Shown here: positions 1 to 11,284 of the stretch, piece after piece
Numbering within the stretch: the stretch's first letter is position 1
How the letters are laid out: every line of letters begins with the position of its first letter
NCBI GenBank assembly: GCA_949152475.1
Contig: OX424560.1
Location: 19,903,106 to 19,967,105 of the forward strand
Reading direction: 5' to 3'
Length of the DNA: 64,000 nt
Origin: Terebella lapidaria
Taxonomy: Eukaryota > Annelida > Polychaeta > Terebellida > Terebellidae
Position numbers and translations under genes: made by a program
The notes under the pieces: model-generated
Database searches by the model: none
Seen by the model: only the letters and a program-made list of their open reading frames with translations
Told to the model about the DNA's origin: nothing

Positions 1-290
1 CGCGCGATAACGCCGGTATGTCTAGACGCATGCCCAGTGGCAGCAGGAGCGTGTCACCAGGACCAGGATCTTCACTCCGTGGGAATGGTGGCCCGGCTCC
101 GAACACTTACACATCAACTTTAAAGAGACACTCGCGCTGGAGCCAGCGGTTGCACTCTGGGCTCACACTTGGAGAAACAAGAAAGTGTTCGTGCGCTCGG
201 ATAATCAGGCGGCGGTGGCAATCATCAATAAGGGATCGTGTCGTAATCCCTTTGTTATGCAGTCCCTAAGGAGGGTCTTCTGGTACTCTG
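1..290 (+). mobile_element. DIRS-like (tyrosine-recombinase type) retroelement fragment, RT/RNase H region
   Basis: A plus-strand frame reads into the window from its left edge. It contains, in order, a TPWEWWPG-like segment, HINFKETLALEPAVALWAHT, and VRSDNQAAVAIINKGS followed by an LRRVFW motif. This is the pattern of the RNase H-like region behind the reverse transcriptase in DIRS/PAT-type retroelements, where a TDNxAAVxIINKG block is typical. The frame is clear of stops over most of this stretch. The element is a fragment: it is cut by the window edge and is replaced by an unrelated repeat block at about 290-305. Identification rests on motif recognition only; an Ngaro-type relative is the main alternative. 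Confidence 0.7.
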
Positions 291-299
291 TGGTGTAGA

Positions 300-690
300 C
301 TTAACACCTTAACAACATTAAATGTTCCCCAACTAAAAGATAGCAGACTGTTATATTTACCAAGATTCAAGTGTAATCCCAGTTCTCCACAAGGTAAATT
401 TGAACTCCGCGGAAGTGTGAAAGCTAGGATTCCAGTCTCACTAGGCATGTCATTATGTCAGTAGAGCCACTAGCACTGACACTCCGTTTTATCGGTTGGG
501 TTGGACATCTCGGGGGGAAAAATTCCTACATGTGAACATGGTCTTCGCACTGGACATAATACGTGATGTTTTTCATCACTACAAAATTGCTATAGGGATT
601 GCAAGGTCGAAGTTGCACAGTAAAAGCTTTTAAAAAGATGAAAGTTGGTGAGCGGTACAGACAGGATGTCAATTTACAGTAATAAATAAA
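300..690 (+). repeat. Dispersed repeat block P, copy 1
   Basis: This stretch matches 6868-7270 closely, including a shared run from GCAGACTGTTATATTTACCA through ATGTCATTATGTCAGTAGAG to the TCCGTTTTAT motif. A weaker copy lies at 14480-14760 and inverted copies at 10690-10870 and 16460-16610. No coding sense is evident. It always lies between blocks R and Q where those are present, so it is probably an internal part of one larger repeat. Confidence 0.75.
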
Positions 691-828
691 GCAGTGTTGA
701 CTTAAGGATGCTTATCAGTCAGGATCCATGCCTTATCAGCAGAATTTTGGTATGTTTTGTTTGACCTATAACTCTGCAGTTTGATAATGGATTGCGCTGA
801 AAATTGTTCCGTATGTTCTATCCATGAA

Positions 829-1402
829 TATACTCTGATTTTTCTAACTCGTTTACACAGTTTTTCGCTGATATTTTTGCGATGCTAAATGCTATCGTAC
901 TATAACTTGGCATACGTCACCAGGGAGTCAAACGGCAATTATTTACCGAATGTCAGTCTTCTATCTCGAAAATTGAAAAAGTTGGCAATCTACCCCTATG
1001 TTAAATTTAGTCTTGTCATTTAATTTCTGGGTCCGCACGCAATTTCGTGCATTTGCTCGGTTTTGTAGTAGTGCAATCTTTCAAAATCAACATGATTGTG
1101 TAGAATACACTCCCAATGTGTTATCTGGTCTAAAATTACAACAATACTTCGAATCCTGGTGGGTGTTAACAGGATCAAATCCTTGAATAAGCTCTGATTC
1201 TCGAGATCCCGTTTTTGGCTGAAATTTAACATTGGGGTAGATTGCCAACTTCTTCAATTATTGCGATAGAAATCTGAAATTTGGTAGAAAATTGCCGTTT
1301 GTCTCCGTGGTGAAGTGTGTCAAGTAATGGAACGATACCATTTAGCATGGCGAAGATATCGTCAAAAACCGGTGTAAACAAGTTAGAAAAATCAGAGTAT
1401 AC
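829..1402. repeat. Foldback element with ~180-bp inverted arms
   Basis: The stretch 829-1007 is the reverse complement of 1222-1402 at roughly 75-80% identity by eye, with about 215 bp between. Shared landmarks are TATACTCTGATTTTTCTAAC, GATGCTAAATG, CAAACGGCAATT and GTTGGCAATCTACCCC. Both arms read as a similar peptide toward the centre: YSDFSN, then DIFAMLN, KRQ and VGNLP. The arms may therefore derive from the tail of a coding sequence. It could be a foldback transposon or a local inverted duplication. I see no convincing target duplication. Confidence 0.6.
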
Positions 1403-1409
1403 AAGGCTT

Positions 1410-2285
1410 GTCCAATGGCCAGATTGAAGACTCAGTCGATATACATACAGATCCTGAACGTTATACAGCGCCAATCAAATGTAACTTACATAGAAAACAG
1501 ACAGCGTTTTAGGGTACAGTTTCTTGACTATGGTTAGACTACATATCATAGAACAATAACCTACTGCCTGTTTTCGGATTTACCTCAACACTTGATGGGA
1601 ATTTGATGGTCAAAATAGCATGTTATAAATCATCCGCATTGAAGATACACTGGGCAAAAGAAAATGATTGTCAATCGCATTAACAACGTCTATATCCATT
1701 GGCATTGTAAACTCAACCACAAACTACATCAAGAATTCAGCGATTCTGATATTTTCTAAGTGCAGTATAGAACCAAAATCACAACAACTTCTCACTCCTG
1801 AGTACAACGTTCTCGACAGCTGAGCATTGACGGTATTTGCCATACGAATAATCCGCTGATCTGTACTTAGCGCTTCACTGACCAGGGGCACAAGACATTT
1901 TCAGGGAATCGCAATAGATATACACATTTGCACATCAATTTGACATGACTATCGATGGGATACTTGAAATTTAAGGGTAGGTTATTGATCACGGATAGGT
2001 GCACTCGCTGTAGTTAAGAAATTACACCATGTAATGCTTCGTGTACGCAACGTAAGTTACATTTGTTCAAGCGACATTCAACTCCATTTATATACTAATT
2101 TATCAATGAAATCTTCAATCTCATATTCGCGTCAGCTTCATGGATATATAGAGAATATATATTCAAAATTTCATGTAAGTTTGTTATGAAACGGCCGAGA
2201 TATGAACCAAATTGCACATGGTATGAAACCATTGAGATTACCTGGATCGTACTCGATACGCAATCTTAAATTAGAAATAAATTTC
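1410..2285. other. AT-rich interval with no recognised feature
   Basis: I see no gene, clear repeat match or RNA gene in this stretch. It separates block P from block Q, which are adjacent in the copy at 6868-7858. It is therefore probably inserted sequence, or sequence lost from the other copy. Confidence 0.5.
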
Positions 2286-2289
2286 AAGT

Positions 2290-2985
2290 GATTTTGATTT
2301 TCCTGATAATTACTTTGTGAAAATGAAATTTGATAGACACTAAAACCAGGAGAAGGACGACAATTATTTACATGCCAATATACATTTGTTATAATGTTGT
2401 TGAGTCTAACGCACGCTACATTGTATTGTATGGTTTAACATTTTACATCGGGGAATGCACCAAGCTTCCAGAGGTCACCCTAGAGTGTAGGTCCATTTCT
2501 CCAGTTTCCGGGAACTGCCATGGAACAGCACATATTTACCAAAGCCTGGTTTTGTTGGTCCGCTTTGATTCATTGCACAGTCGTCCTGTTTTTCAAGCTG
2601 TGTTGTCCGTGTGTGTAGTGGAAGTTGTAGAGCCACTACATCACCTAGATCCTACTCGAAACCACTGTCAACAATCATGGAAGATTATGAGTGGACATTA
2701 AGGAATTAATCAAACAATCATCTTGGGAGGGAACGTGGCTCGTCAACAACCATAGACAAACAATTCAATATCTTGTTTGCCTCAATTACCACCCCCCCCC
2801 TCTGCAGAACATATAGTACTGAGTACTACAACTCAGGCATAAGCTATTATTCATTTCGTTATGTAGGAGCAAACACATGAAAAACTCATTTGAACATGAA
2901 CTAGTTTCTGTGGAAAATTTCGAAAATGAAACATAGTGATACTTTGTGTTTCTTTTCCAATCCAATATCAATAACAGTCTTGAAA
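2290..2985 (+). repeat. Dispersed repeat block Q, copy 1
   Basis: This block matches 7285-7858 plus 8757-8960, where it is interrupted by a miniature transposon. It also matches 14870-15420 and 18018-18300. Landmarks are CACCAAGCTTCCAGAGGTCA, ACAGCACATATTTACCAAAG and CACTGTCAACAATCATGG. Inverted copies lie at 3725-4165 and 9745-10250. Short open frames here shift between copies and are not conserved as protein. Positions 2848-2849 mark the intact TA that corresponds to the insertion site of the element at 7859-8756. Confidence 0.75.
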
Positions 2986-3021
2986 TCTACAAAATTATGC
3001 CACAATGTACATTTCTATACC

Positions 3022-3024
<3 letters not shown>

Positions 3025-3085
<61 letters not shown>
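3025..3085. repeat. (AG)n microsatellite, about 30 units
   Basis: An uninterrupted AG run of about 61 bp. The paralogous position at about 9057-9066 has only a handful of AG units in the same flanking context (CACCAGAGAG then AATCGC), so the tract differs strongly in length between the two copies. It creates spurious Arg-Glu open frames. Confidence 0.97.
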
Positions 3086-3087
<2 letters not shown>

Positions 3088-3089
3088 CG

Positions 3090-3480
3090 CTTTATCCTTG
3101 TTGTATACACATAACAACGGTGGTCCTCTGCAACAAATGAGAATATCCAAACATCATCCAGTAAACACGAGGTGTTCTCCGAGACATGGATAGGTGGATA
3201 TTATTCATTACAATGATTTAGGGGAACTTTACGACCAGACGACCTCGGGTTTCTTGCAATGTCATGGTTTCTGATGAAGCATGGGGTTTCGTATGTGGAC
3301 AAGAACACACCATTATAAGAATATAATAATAATACGTTTTTCACGTAAAAAAAGTGTTTTTTTTCTATTGCTAAGTTCACGTGTTGCTGAACACAAGAAC
3401 CACACTGAATGTCCAGATCCAGTATGGCATAGTCGTCGGCCTTTTGAGACAACCGCGAATGATCTAGTGGATTAAGAACA
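3090..3480 (+). repeat. Dispersed repeat block R, copy 1
   Basis: This block aligns with 9080-9450, with shared GGTCTTCTGCAA/GGTCCTCTGCAA, AAACACGAGGT, GATGACCTCGGGTTTCTTGC and a GAAACATGG-type segment. More diverged copies are at 6587-6800 and 14200-14420. Inverted copies are at 4195-4395, 10910-11100 and about 16690-16885. It is non-coding as far as I can see. Confidence 0.7.
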
Positions 3481-3724
3481 TGTCATTCTCGAACAATCAC
3501 AGGCTACTGATGATATAAGTTTGTATTCAACGACACAGAATGTCAATATACATAGTGAGGTATCAGGTCAAGAAGCGATGCACCCACTGTGATGGTAATT
3601 TGATGAGATGAAAAAAGATGTCACTGGTAGTGATATTGTGCCATAATCACGTGACTTGTCAGCCTGGGTGCTTTGTACGCACACTTCCACAGTCTATACT
3701 ATTGTGGTAAGGTATTAATTTCCA

Positions 3725-4165
3725 CATTTTAGCGGTTACTTTGGTGTGGTATTTCTATAAATGTCAATTGACTTGGACTCTGTGCCAACAGTCATTGTTC
3801 CATGAGCCAGGGTTGTTCATTTCTGAATATAACTTACACACAGTCTAGAATGAAACACATGTTCTGCAGAGGGTGGATGGCAGTTGAGATATTGATTTTT
3901 TGGCGATTGTTGTTGACGAGCCAAATTCCTTTCCAATGTGATCGTTTGATTAATGTTTTAATGTCCGCTCGCGTTCTCCTATGACTGTTGACAGTGGTGT
4001 CGAGTCGGATCTAGGTGATAGAGTGGCTCTACAACTTCCACGACGCACTGACAGCATCCCCTAAAATACAGGACGACTTTGTGCAATAAATCAAAGCGGA
4101 CGAACAAAACAGGCTTTGGTAAATATGTGCTATCCTATGGGAGTTGGAAATGGGATCTTGTACAT
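3725..4165 (-). repeat. Block Q, inverted copy
   Basis: This is the reverse complement of block Q. TGTTGACAGTGGTGTCGAGT, GTGATAGAGTGGCTCTACAA and GCTTTGGTAAATATGTGCTA correspond to the forward landmarks of Q. Its best match in the window is the other inverted copy at 9745-10250. With the forward Q at 2290-2985 it forms an inverted pair around the microsatellite and block R. Confidence 0.75.
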
Positions 4166-4194
4166 GTGTACAGATCAGGTCAAGAAGTGATGTG

Positions 4195-4560
4195 TTAACA
4201 TATTAATTATGTTTTATAATAATTTGTTTCCGTCCACATCAGAAACTCCATGTTGTTTTAAACTAATACATTTGTGGAACTTCAAGCTCATTTGGACGTG
4301 AAATCACCCATTAGTTGTAAAAAAATGGTCCTACCAATCTATCCATTTCTCGTAGATAACCACGTGTTCACTGAATGATGTTTGTTTATTTGAGTATTAC
4401 GAGAGGACCAACTAACTACTCTAATTCTACGAGTGACGTTTCAGCACCCTGCAGCCAGTCGCCGAACGCTATCTGACCAGATTCCATTTTGTCGGGGTCA
4501 GGTCATGCTCGAGTTAACGTTCTAATGCCTTCAAAATTCATGTTGTGAACAGGGGAACAA
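4195..4560 (-). repeat. Inverted block R joined to block S terminal sequence
   Basis: 4195-4395 is inverted block R (ACATATTAATTATGTTTTA, then TTTCCGTCCACATCAGAAAC). 4396-4560 carries the terminal sequence of block S (CAGCACCCTGCAG, ATCTGACC, GGGGTCAGGTCATG, TGTTGTGAACAGGGG). The same join occurs at 10910-11280, so R and S terminal sequence travel together. Confidence 0.7.
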
Positions 4561-5480
4561 GAAAATGCAGCTAACTGCGGGAGACAACATTAGAGCTCGA
4601 GCACGTCATCAGCACCACGACAGCTGAATGTATCTTACACAACGTTACCCTCTCTCCTCCCCTCCTCCCCATAAAAAAAAAACAAAAAAAACAAACAAAC
4701 AGAAGCTATCATTTCCTTCCCCTACATGATTCCAATTCATTTTCGTATATTAGGATGAAAAATATGGCCTACTTCATTCATATTCCTAATAAGTAAACAT
4801 TTATTTTAAAATCGATCAATGGAACAGATACGCCTGCTAAAATGATTTGGAACCTCATTAAGATATCCCTAAAACATTGGAAACTATGAGGAATATCTGC
4901 ATCTGTTAGCATCAGATATAGCATAACACATGCCTTTACTGGGCAAATTAAGACCAGTTTAAAATAAAAAGGCTTCGCAACCCAGCACGGAACACCAGCG
5001 TAATTGTCATGTGATGAAATACGTCAAATTACGGTGAATGTAACCGTGGCATTGCAGACGAATCGTTGTGTTTACTTCATAACGCCACATGCATGTATGC
5101 ATGCACGAATTGCTGAACAGAAAATTGTGTTCCAAAATACGCGTGATTGTGGTAAAATTAAATTTTGCTTTGCATTCTGGGAACGTCAATTTCCACTGGC
5201 TCCGCCATTTTGGGACGTTTTTAGATAATTTGAACATTTTACGTAATTTTCTCAAACCTAACACATCGATTTATGCTTAATATATCTGTGGAATAGTCAA
5301 AGTTTCCCATCAATTCGAGAGATGTTATGTCAAGGACGAAGAAAATCCTCATTTGAAGTAGGTGTCTAAACGTTTACATGCCAAAACGAGCGTTGATAGG
5401 TTGGCATGAAACCTCCATAAAAAAGTGAGCACATAGACATGTAGAGGGCTGGGGGGCTTCGCCCCCAACGCTCTAATGTC
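4560..5480. other. AT-rich interval, nothing recognised apart from a small GC hairpin
   Basis: No gene or clear repeat copy is seen. Two A-rich runs lie near 4670-4700. A short GC hairpin occurs at about 5450-5466, where GGGGGC and GCCCCC flank a TTC loop. The short open frames here overlap on both strands and show no protein features. Confidence 0.45.
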
Positions 5481-5700
5481 AAAAATAGCAATTGCCAAGT
5501 TAGTACATTTTTTATAATCTATTCGATTTCATGTCAGAGGATGTTTTTAACACTGAGATTAAGAGTTTGGAGGAAAAGTTAGGGATGGATGTAAACTTCC
5601 CTCAATTTGGAACATAAAAATTAGTATTTACGAGAGAAACATTCAGGTACAAGCGTTGTTCAGCTTGAAGTTTATACACAATACAAATAAACAATACAAA
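5480..5700 (+). repeat. Block S interior, partial copy
   Basis: This stretch aligns with 11285-11525 and with the inverted copy at about 44935-45190. Landmarks are AATAGCAATTGCCAAGTTAG, GGATGTAAACTTCCCTCAAT and GAAGTTTATA. It is a diverged piece of the repeat whose fullest forward copy is at 11285-12000. Confidence 0.65.
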
Positions 5701-5749
5701 AATTGATGCAAAATTGACACCTGCAACATTGCAAAGTCTTCAAGAAATA

Positions 5750-6480
5750 TGGTCGGACTCCTCGGAGGAAATATGAGAAACAAATCAAAGCTAACACGGA
5801 GTGCTCAGTAAATTTGTGATATGTCAGGGCATTGTTGGCTGCTGGACAATGGATGAATATCATTTTCTGTGTGACTTGTTTTTTGGTTGACCTTCAACTG
5901 GAATTTGTACTATTCATAATACCCCTTCTAGACTGGAGCATAAAGTATGTACATTGCGTATGGTGTTCATGGTATGACCTCAACAGACGTGCGTATATGA
6001 TGCTATTGTCCTATTGTACGATTTTGAACTTGATGTACGAAACGTTTTGGAATTACACCAAAGCATACCAGTGTTATGTGCTGACAGATATCATTGTTAT
6101 ATAAATAATCACAATGCTTTTCATGTTTTATTCGAAGCATATTATGCTTCTCAAATAAATTCATTAGTTTAATTTCTCAGGTTGTGAATGCACTGAAGAG
6201 TTACTAAGTAATTGCCCACACGTTAACCGAGTACAACCACATTTTATACAATTTTTTTTATAATATCGTTAGCAGCCTGCATCAAGACCTTCCCAGAAAG
6301 CTTTATACGATATTGACATTGTACACTACTGTTTACATACAAACAAGCCATGGAGAGGTTTATTGCAGCATCCGTGCGGGTTCCAGGCTGTTGGAGCTAG
6401 AGTCAACATCAGTGATGTGTCCAGTGATTCAGTAGCAGCCCAATCGTGGACATATTGTAAAATCATATATACCTGCAATT
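5750..6480 (-). repeat. Block T, inverted copy
   Basis: This is the reverse complement of about 19930-20550. TGACTTGTTTTTTGGTTGACC matches the inverse of the segment near 20400-20440. TGGAGAGGTTTATTGCAGCA matches the inverse of CAATAAACCTCTCCATGG at 17700 and 19970. Block T therefore exists in both orientations in this window. No coding potential is evident. Confidence 0.7.
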
Positions 6481-6586
6481 GAAGGAAATACTGCCATTCC
6501 ATTTATACAACAATATTTCAATGCCTTGAGGGATGTCTTTGTCGCTGAGCAAACTTTGAAACATAACTCATGTGGATTGCTGTGTG

Positions 6587-7858
6587 GAGTCGGTCCTCAG
6601 CAATGAATCAAAGTAGACAAATATCATTCAGTAAACACGAGGTATTCTATGAGAAATAGATGGTCGGGTATAACCCATTAATAACAATCATTTCTGGGAT
6701 TTGAGTCCGGATGACCTTGTGGTTCTTCCCATGTCTCTGTTTATCACAACATGAGGTCACTGATGTGGGCGGGGAACAAAGCATTATTATAACATTTTAT
6801 ATTTTACCAATGTATTGAAAAGGATTTCCATATTCGGAAAAAAACATTAATATTGACCAAATACTGAACATCTTAACAGCATTAAATATTAATCAGCCAA
6901 AAGATTGCAGACTGTTATATTTACCAAGATACAAGTGTAATGCCAGTACTCCATGGGATAAATGTGAGATTACTCCGCGGAAATGTGAAAGCTAGGATTC
7001 CAGTCCCACTAGACATGTCATTATGTCAGTAGAGCCACTAGCACTAACACTCCGTTTTATAGGTTGGGTTAGACATCTCCTATATGTGAACACGGTCTTT
7101 GCATTGGACTACTTAATCATTCGTGATGTTTTTCATCACTACAAAATGGCTATAGGGAATTTGAGATGTTTGGCAGGACGGAGTTGCACAGTAAAAGCAT
7201 TTAAAATATGGATGTTGGTGAGCATTACAGTCAGGATGTCAATTTACATATACAGTGATAAATAGAGCCGTGTTGACTTCAAATTAGAAAAAAATTCAAG
7301 TGATTTTGATTATCCTGATAATTACTGTGTGAAAATGAAATTAGATATACACTAAAACCAAGAAGGACGACAATTTTTACATGTTAATATGTAGTCGTTA
7401 TAATGTTGTTGAGGCTAATGCAGGCTACATTGTGTAGTGTGGTTTAACATTACATGGGGGTATGCACCAAGCTTCCAGAGGTCACCCGACAGTGTGGGTC
7501 CACTTCTCTAGTTTCCTGGAACATCCATGGGACAGCACATATTTACCAAAGCCTGGTTTTGTTGGTCCACTTTGATTCATTGCACAGTCGTCCTGTATTT
7601 CAAGTTGTGTTGTCCGTGTGTGTAGTGGAAGTTGTAGAGATACTACATCGTCTATATCCTACTCGAAACCACTGTCAACAATCATGGAAGAATATGAGTG
7701 GACACTAAGGCATTAATCAAACAATCAGTTCGGGAGGGAACGTGGCTCGTCAACCACCATAGACAAACAATTCAATATTAGTATTTGCTGCCCCGCCGCC
7801 CTCCCCTCTCACTCGGCAGAACATATAGGATCGAGTACCACAAATACATAAACTATTA
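6587..7858 (+). repeat. Composite repeat module R-P-Q, forward copy
   Basis: Blocks R (6587-6800), P (6868-7270) and Q (7285-7858) follow one another without other material. Q continues after the inserted miniature element, at 8757. The same order recurs at 14200-15420. The reverse order Q-P-R, all inverted, lies at 9745-11100. The module is probably one repeat unit of about 1.3 kb. Confidence 0.7.
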
Positions 7859-8756
7859 CAGTGTACTCTGCCGAAACCGGCTCTTGTATATACCGGAATT
7901 TTGTCCATACCGGCGTTCCTCTTAGGTCCCGATTTCTTCCCCTTTGTTTCTACAGTAAGCAACTCTCGATATACCGGATGTTGTCCATTCTGAAAACCGG
8001 CCCTATTCCTGTGACCAAACCGGCCATATCGTATTGTCCAAACCGGCGTTACCCCCAATGATTCCAAACTACGGCGTATAAATTGCAATTAGCCATACTT
8101 CATCGGATCACAGACCGATGTCAGAGGCTGCGCTTTAGTCACACGTCTTTGTAAACACAACAGCATCAGGAACATGGCGCTCACAAATTGTAATTAACAA
8201 CAACCAAACTTCGTCAGTTTGGGGTAGTTTGAAGAATGCATGATTTACCTGACATGATTTCTCGAGTAAATCACTACTAGCCCATCACTGGGGTGACACG
8301 CATTGTTCAAAGTGATTATATCAGCGCATGCTGTAAACGCAGACAACAATTCTATGGCATCATGCAACCTTGTCTCACTATGTATATTCTGCAACTGGTT
8401 TTAATATGTGCTAATAGCACAAGATGATAATGATATCAATAGCAAACCTACAATTGTTAATTGATTGACTCATATTATTTACTTGAATGTTCAGCAATAA
8501 ATCTATAGAGATCCGACATATTACCAATAACATAATATTAACTACGCCGATGTCCATAAAGTTTGTAACTACGTGTATCTAAAATAGCTGGCCGGTATTT
8601 AGTTTAGTTATGTTGTGCAACAATGAAAGACAGAGTCAGTCGGTATCTGCTTATCGGGTGAGATGATCGATGTTCTCTCTCTTTAGACTCTTGATAAACC
8701 GGCGCTCTGTCCATTCCCCCGGTCCCCTGGAGATCCGGTTTATACAGAGTACACTG
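7859..8756. mobile_element. pogo/Tc1-mariner-like non-autonomous DNA transposon, 898 bp
   Basis: The terminal inverted repeats read CAGTGTACTCTG, then three unlike bases, then AAACCGG. They are flanked by TA on both sides (7857-7858 and 8757-8758), the target duplication of the Tc1/mariner superfamily. CAGT...CTC...CCGG ends recall pogo/jerky-type elements. Subterminal copies of an ACCGG...TTGTCCAT motif occur near both ends. No transposase frame is seen, so the element would depend on a partner elsewhere. It lies inside block Q, and the unoccupied TA is preserved in the paralogue at 2848-2849. Confidence 0.85.
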
Positions 8757-9450
8757 TATTTATTTTGTTATATAGGGGCAAACACATGAAGAAAAACATA
8801 ATTTTAACAATAGTTAATTTTTATAGGAAATTTGCGTGAAGAAGTGGTGAAAAATGTACATATACTCTGAATGAAACATAACGTTACTTTGTCTTTAGAT
8901 TCTAATCAATGAGACTTTTGTCTATAGTGTGGATTTCAAACATTCACTCAATACTTTCCTAATATTAGATGCCATCTCCTCGAAAATGATAAATCAACAA
9001 TCAGTAAGAGACTTTAAATATACCTAATTATGCCACAATATACATTTGCATACCACCAGAGAGAGTAAATCGCCTCCGTATTTATGGTTTACATATGGCA
9101 GCGGTGGTCTTCTGCAAAAACTCCAAATGTACATCATTCAGAAAACACGAGGTATTCTCCGAGAAATGGATAAATGGGTGCACCCATTTGTTGCAATCAT
9201 CTAGGGGAAAAGATGACCTCGGGTTTCTTGCAATGTCCTGGTTTCTGATGAAACATGGAGTGTCTGATGTGGGCGGGGACAAACCATGATAGAAATATAA
9301 TAAGTATGTTACCAAAGTTTAGTCTATTGCTAAGATTATGTCTTGCTGAATACAATAACCATATTGAATGCCCACAATCAGTCGGCATGTTCAAGGCCTC
9401 ATGGAACAACCTTAATGTATGTCATTATGGAATCAAAGCCAACAGGCTAC
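8757..9450 (+). repeat. Block Q remainder, short AG tract and block R
   Basis: After the miniature element, Q resumes (TATAGGGGCAAACACATGAA matches 2863-2882). It runs through TGCCACAATATACATTTGCA and a short AG run into block R (9080-9450). The order Q, AG, R is the same as at 2290-3480, so the two stretches are paralogous across their whole length. Confidence 0.7.
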
Positions 9451-9744
9451 TACATTGATCACAGAACTGTAAGAACTATAATAATTACACTTTTTGTAAG
9501 GTTTCTTCATGTATTATGCACCTAATAGTATCTATCATATGCTATTGCAAAGCTGTCAATTGATGGGAATGGTAGTTATTTAGGCAGACCCCCACGATGA
9601 ATCAAACACTCGAAATTACGCAGAATCTGCTATTGGGAGAAGAGGTCCTGGTAATTATATAGTACTTAGACGATGTATAATACATGAATATACTGTAGGT
9701 GGTTTGCCATACAAATCACATCTTAATGTTATTCACCAGGCAAC

Positions 9745-11280
9745 TTAGGTCACTTTGGTAAAGTACCTATAAAAATGTCAATTCATTTAGACTCTGTGTC
9801 CACAATCATGAGCCAGGGATGTTCATTCCTAAATATAACTCACACACAATCTAGAATGAAACACATGTTCTGCAGAGGGTGAATGGAAATTGAGATATTA
9901 ATTTTTTGGCGATTGTTTGGCGAAAGCCAAATTCCTTTCCAATGTGATCGTTTGATTAACATTTAATGTCCACTCGCGTTCTCCGATGTTTGTTGACAGT
10001 GGTGTCGAGTCGGGATCTAGGTGATAGAGTGGCTCTACAACTGCCACGACATACAGACAGCATCCCCTAAAAAACGGGGCGACTTTGTGCAATAAATCAA
10101 ATCGGACCAACAAAACAGGTTTTGGTAAATATGTGCTATCCCATGGCAGTTTCAGGGAAATGGGACCTTGAACATGTGTACAGATCTGATGACCTCTGGA
10201 AGCTCGGTGCACAGAGTCATTTGCGTTAGAATAATTACGATTGAATACTGGACATGAATACTAAAATAAATTCACGGAAATTTAGTTATGGTTGTCACGC
10301 GTCGGCACTGAATGTAATTGTGATGTATTAAAATTTGTTCATTACATTAGGATTGCAAAAGCAAGAAAATCCAATGGGTGTCACGCATTTAGGACAAACA
10401 CTGGTGTATATAATATTATAAAACAATTGTAGTATAAATAAATTGTAAATGTATTGCTAAATTCCTCACTTCAAGTTCAATTTACTGTACGACTTTGATC
10501 CACCGTACCGCATCACCACACTCAATCTGGTATTCCAGGAATCCATTATGTTACGATGAACAAAAGAGAGCATTATTGAATAGCACAATGGCAAGACCAA
10601 GTTTTCACATTGGAATAGTTTTTCCTGAGACACGTAACCCCAAAGGAGAAGAGAAAGTGTCAGCTCTAATGGCATTTATGGCATAATGACATGTCTAGTG
10701 GGACTTGATGCCTCGCCTTCACACTTCTCAGAGTGATCTCGCATTATCCCACGGTGGAACGGGATTACACTCGTATCTTCGTAAATATAACAGTCCGCAA
10801 TCTTTTGGTCGGTTAATATATAATGTGGCCGATGTGTTCAGCGCTTGGTCAATATTGAGTTCTCCCTCATTATAGAAAGACATCGTTTCAATGCATACGG
10901 AAACAGACTCAACTTTGACAACATATTAATTATGTTTTAAAAGCTTTGTTTCCGTCCACATCAGAAACTCCATGTTGTTGTAAACTAATACATTTGTAGA
11001 ACTTCAAGTTCATCTGGACGTGGAATCACTCCAATAATTGCACAAATGGTCCTATCCATCTATCCATTTCTCGAAGATAACCTCGTGTTCCCTGAATTTT
11101 TGCTTTTTTGAGTATTATGAGAGGACTCGCTGACTACTGGATTTCCACGAGTGACGCCTCAGCACCCTGCAGCTAGCCGCAGAACGTTATCTGACCCAAT
11201 TCTATTTTGTCGGGGTCAGGTCATGTTTATGGTAACGTTCTGATGCCTCCAAAATTCCGACACATGTTGTGAACAGGGGA
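9745..11280 (-). repeat. Composite module, inverted: Q (9745-10250), P (10690-10870), R (10910-11100), then S end
   Basis: The three blocks occur in reverse order and reverse orientation relative to 6587-7858, forming a palindrome of about 4.5 kb. Between Q and P, 10250-10690 holds about 440 bp in which I recognise nothing. 11105-11280 is the S terminal sequence (CTGCAGCTAGCCGCAGAACG, GGGGTCAGGTCATGTTTATG). Confidence 0.65.
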
Positions 11281-11284
11281 AAAT

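Noticed and set aside
2926-3193. Three open frames of alternating Arg-Glu
   Set aside because: They are products of the (AG)n tract and have no start context or flanking coding signal.
7750-8088. 112-codon minus-strand frame
   Set aside because: It runs across the end of the inserted pogo-like element into block Q, so it joins unrelated sequences.
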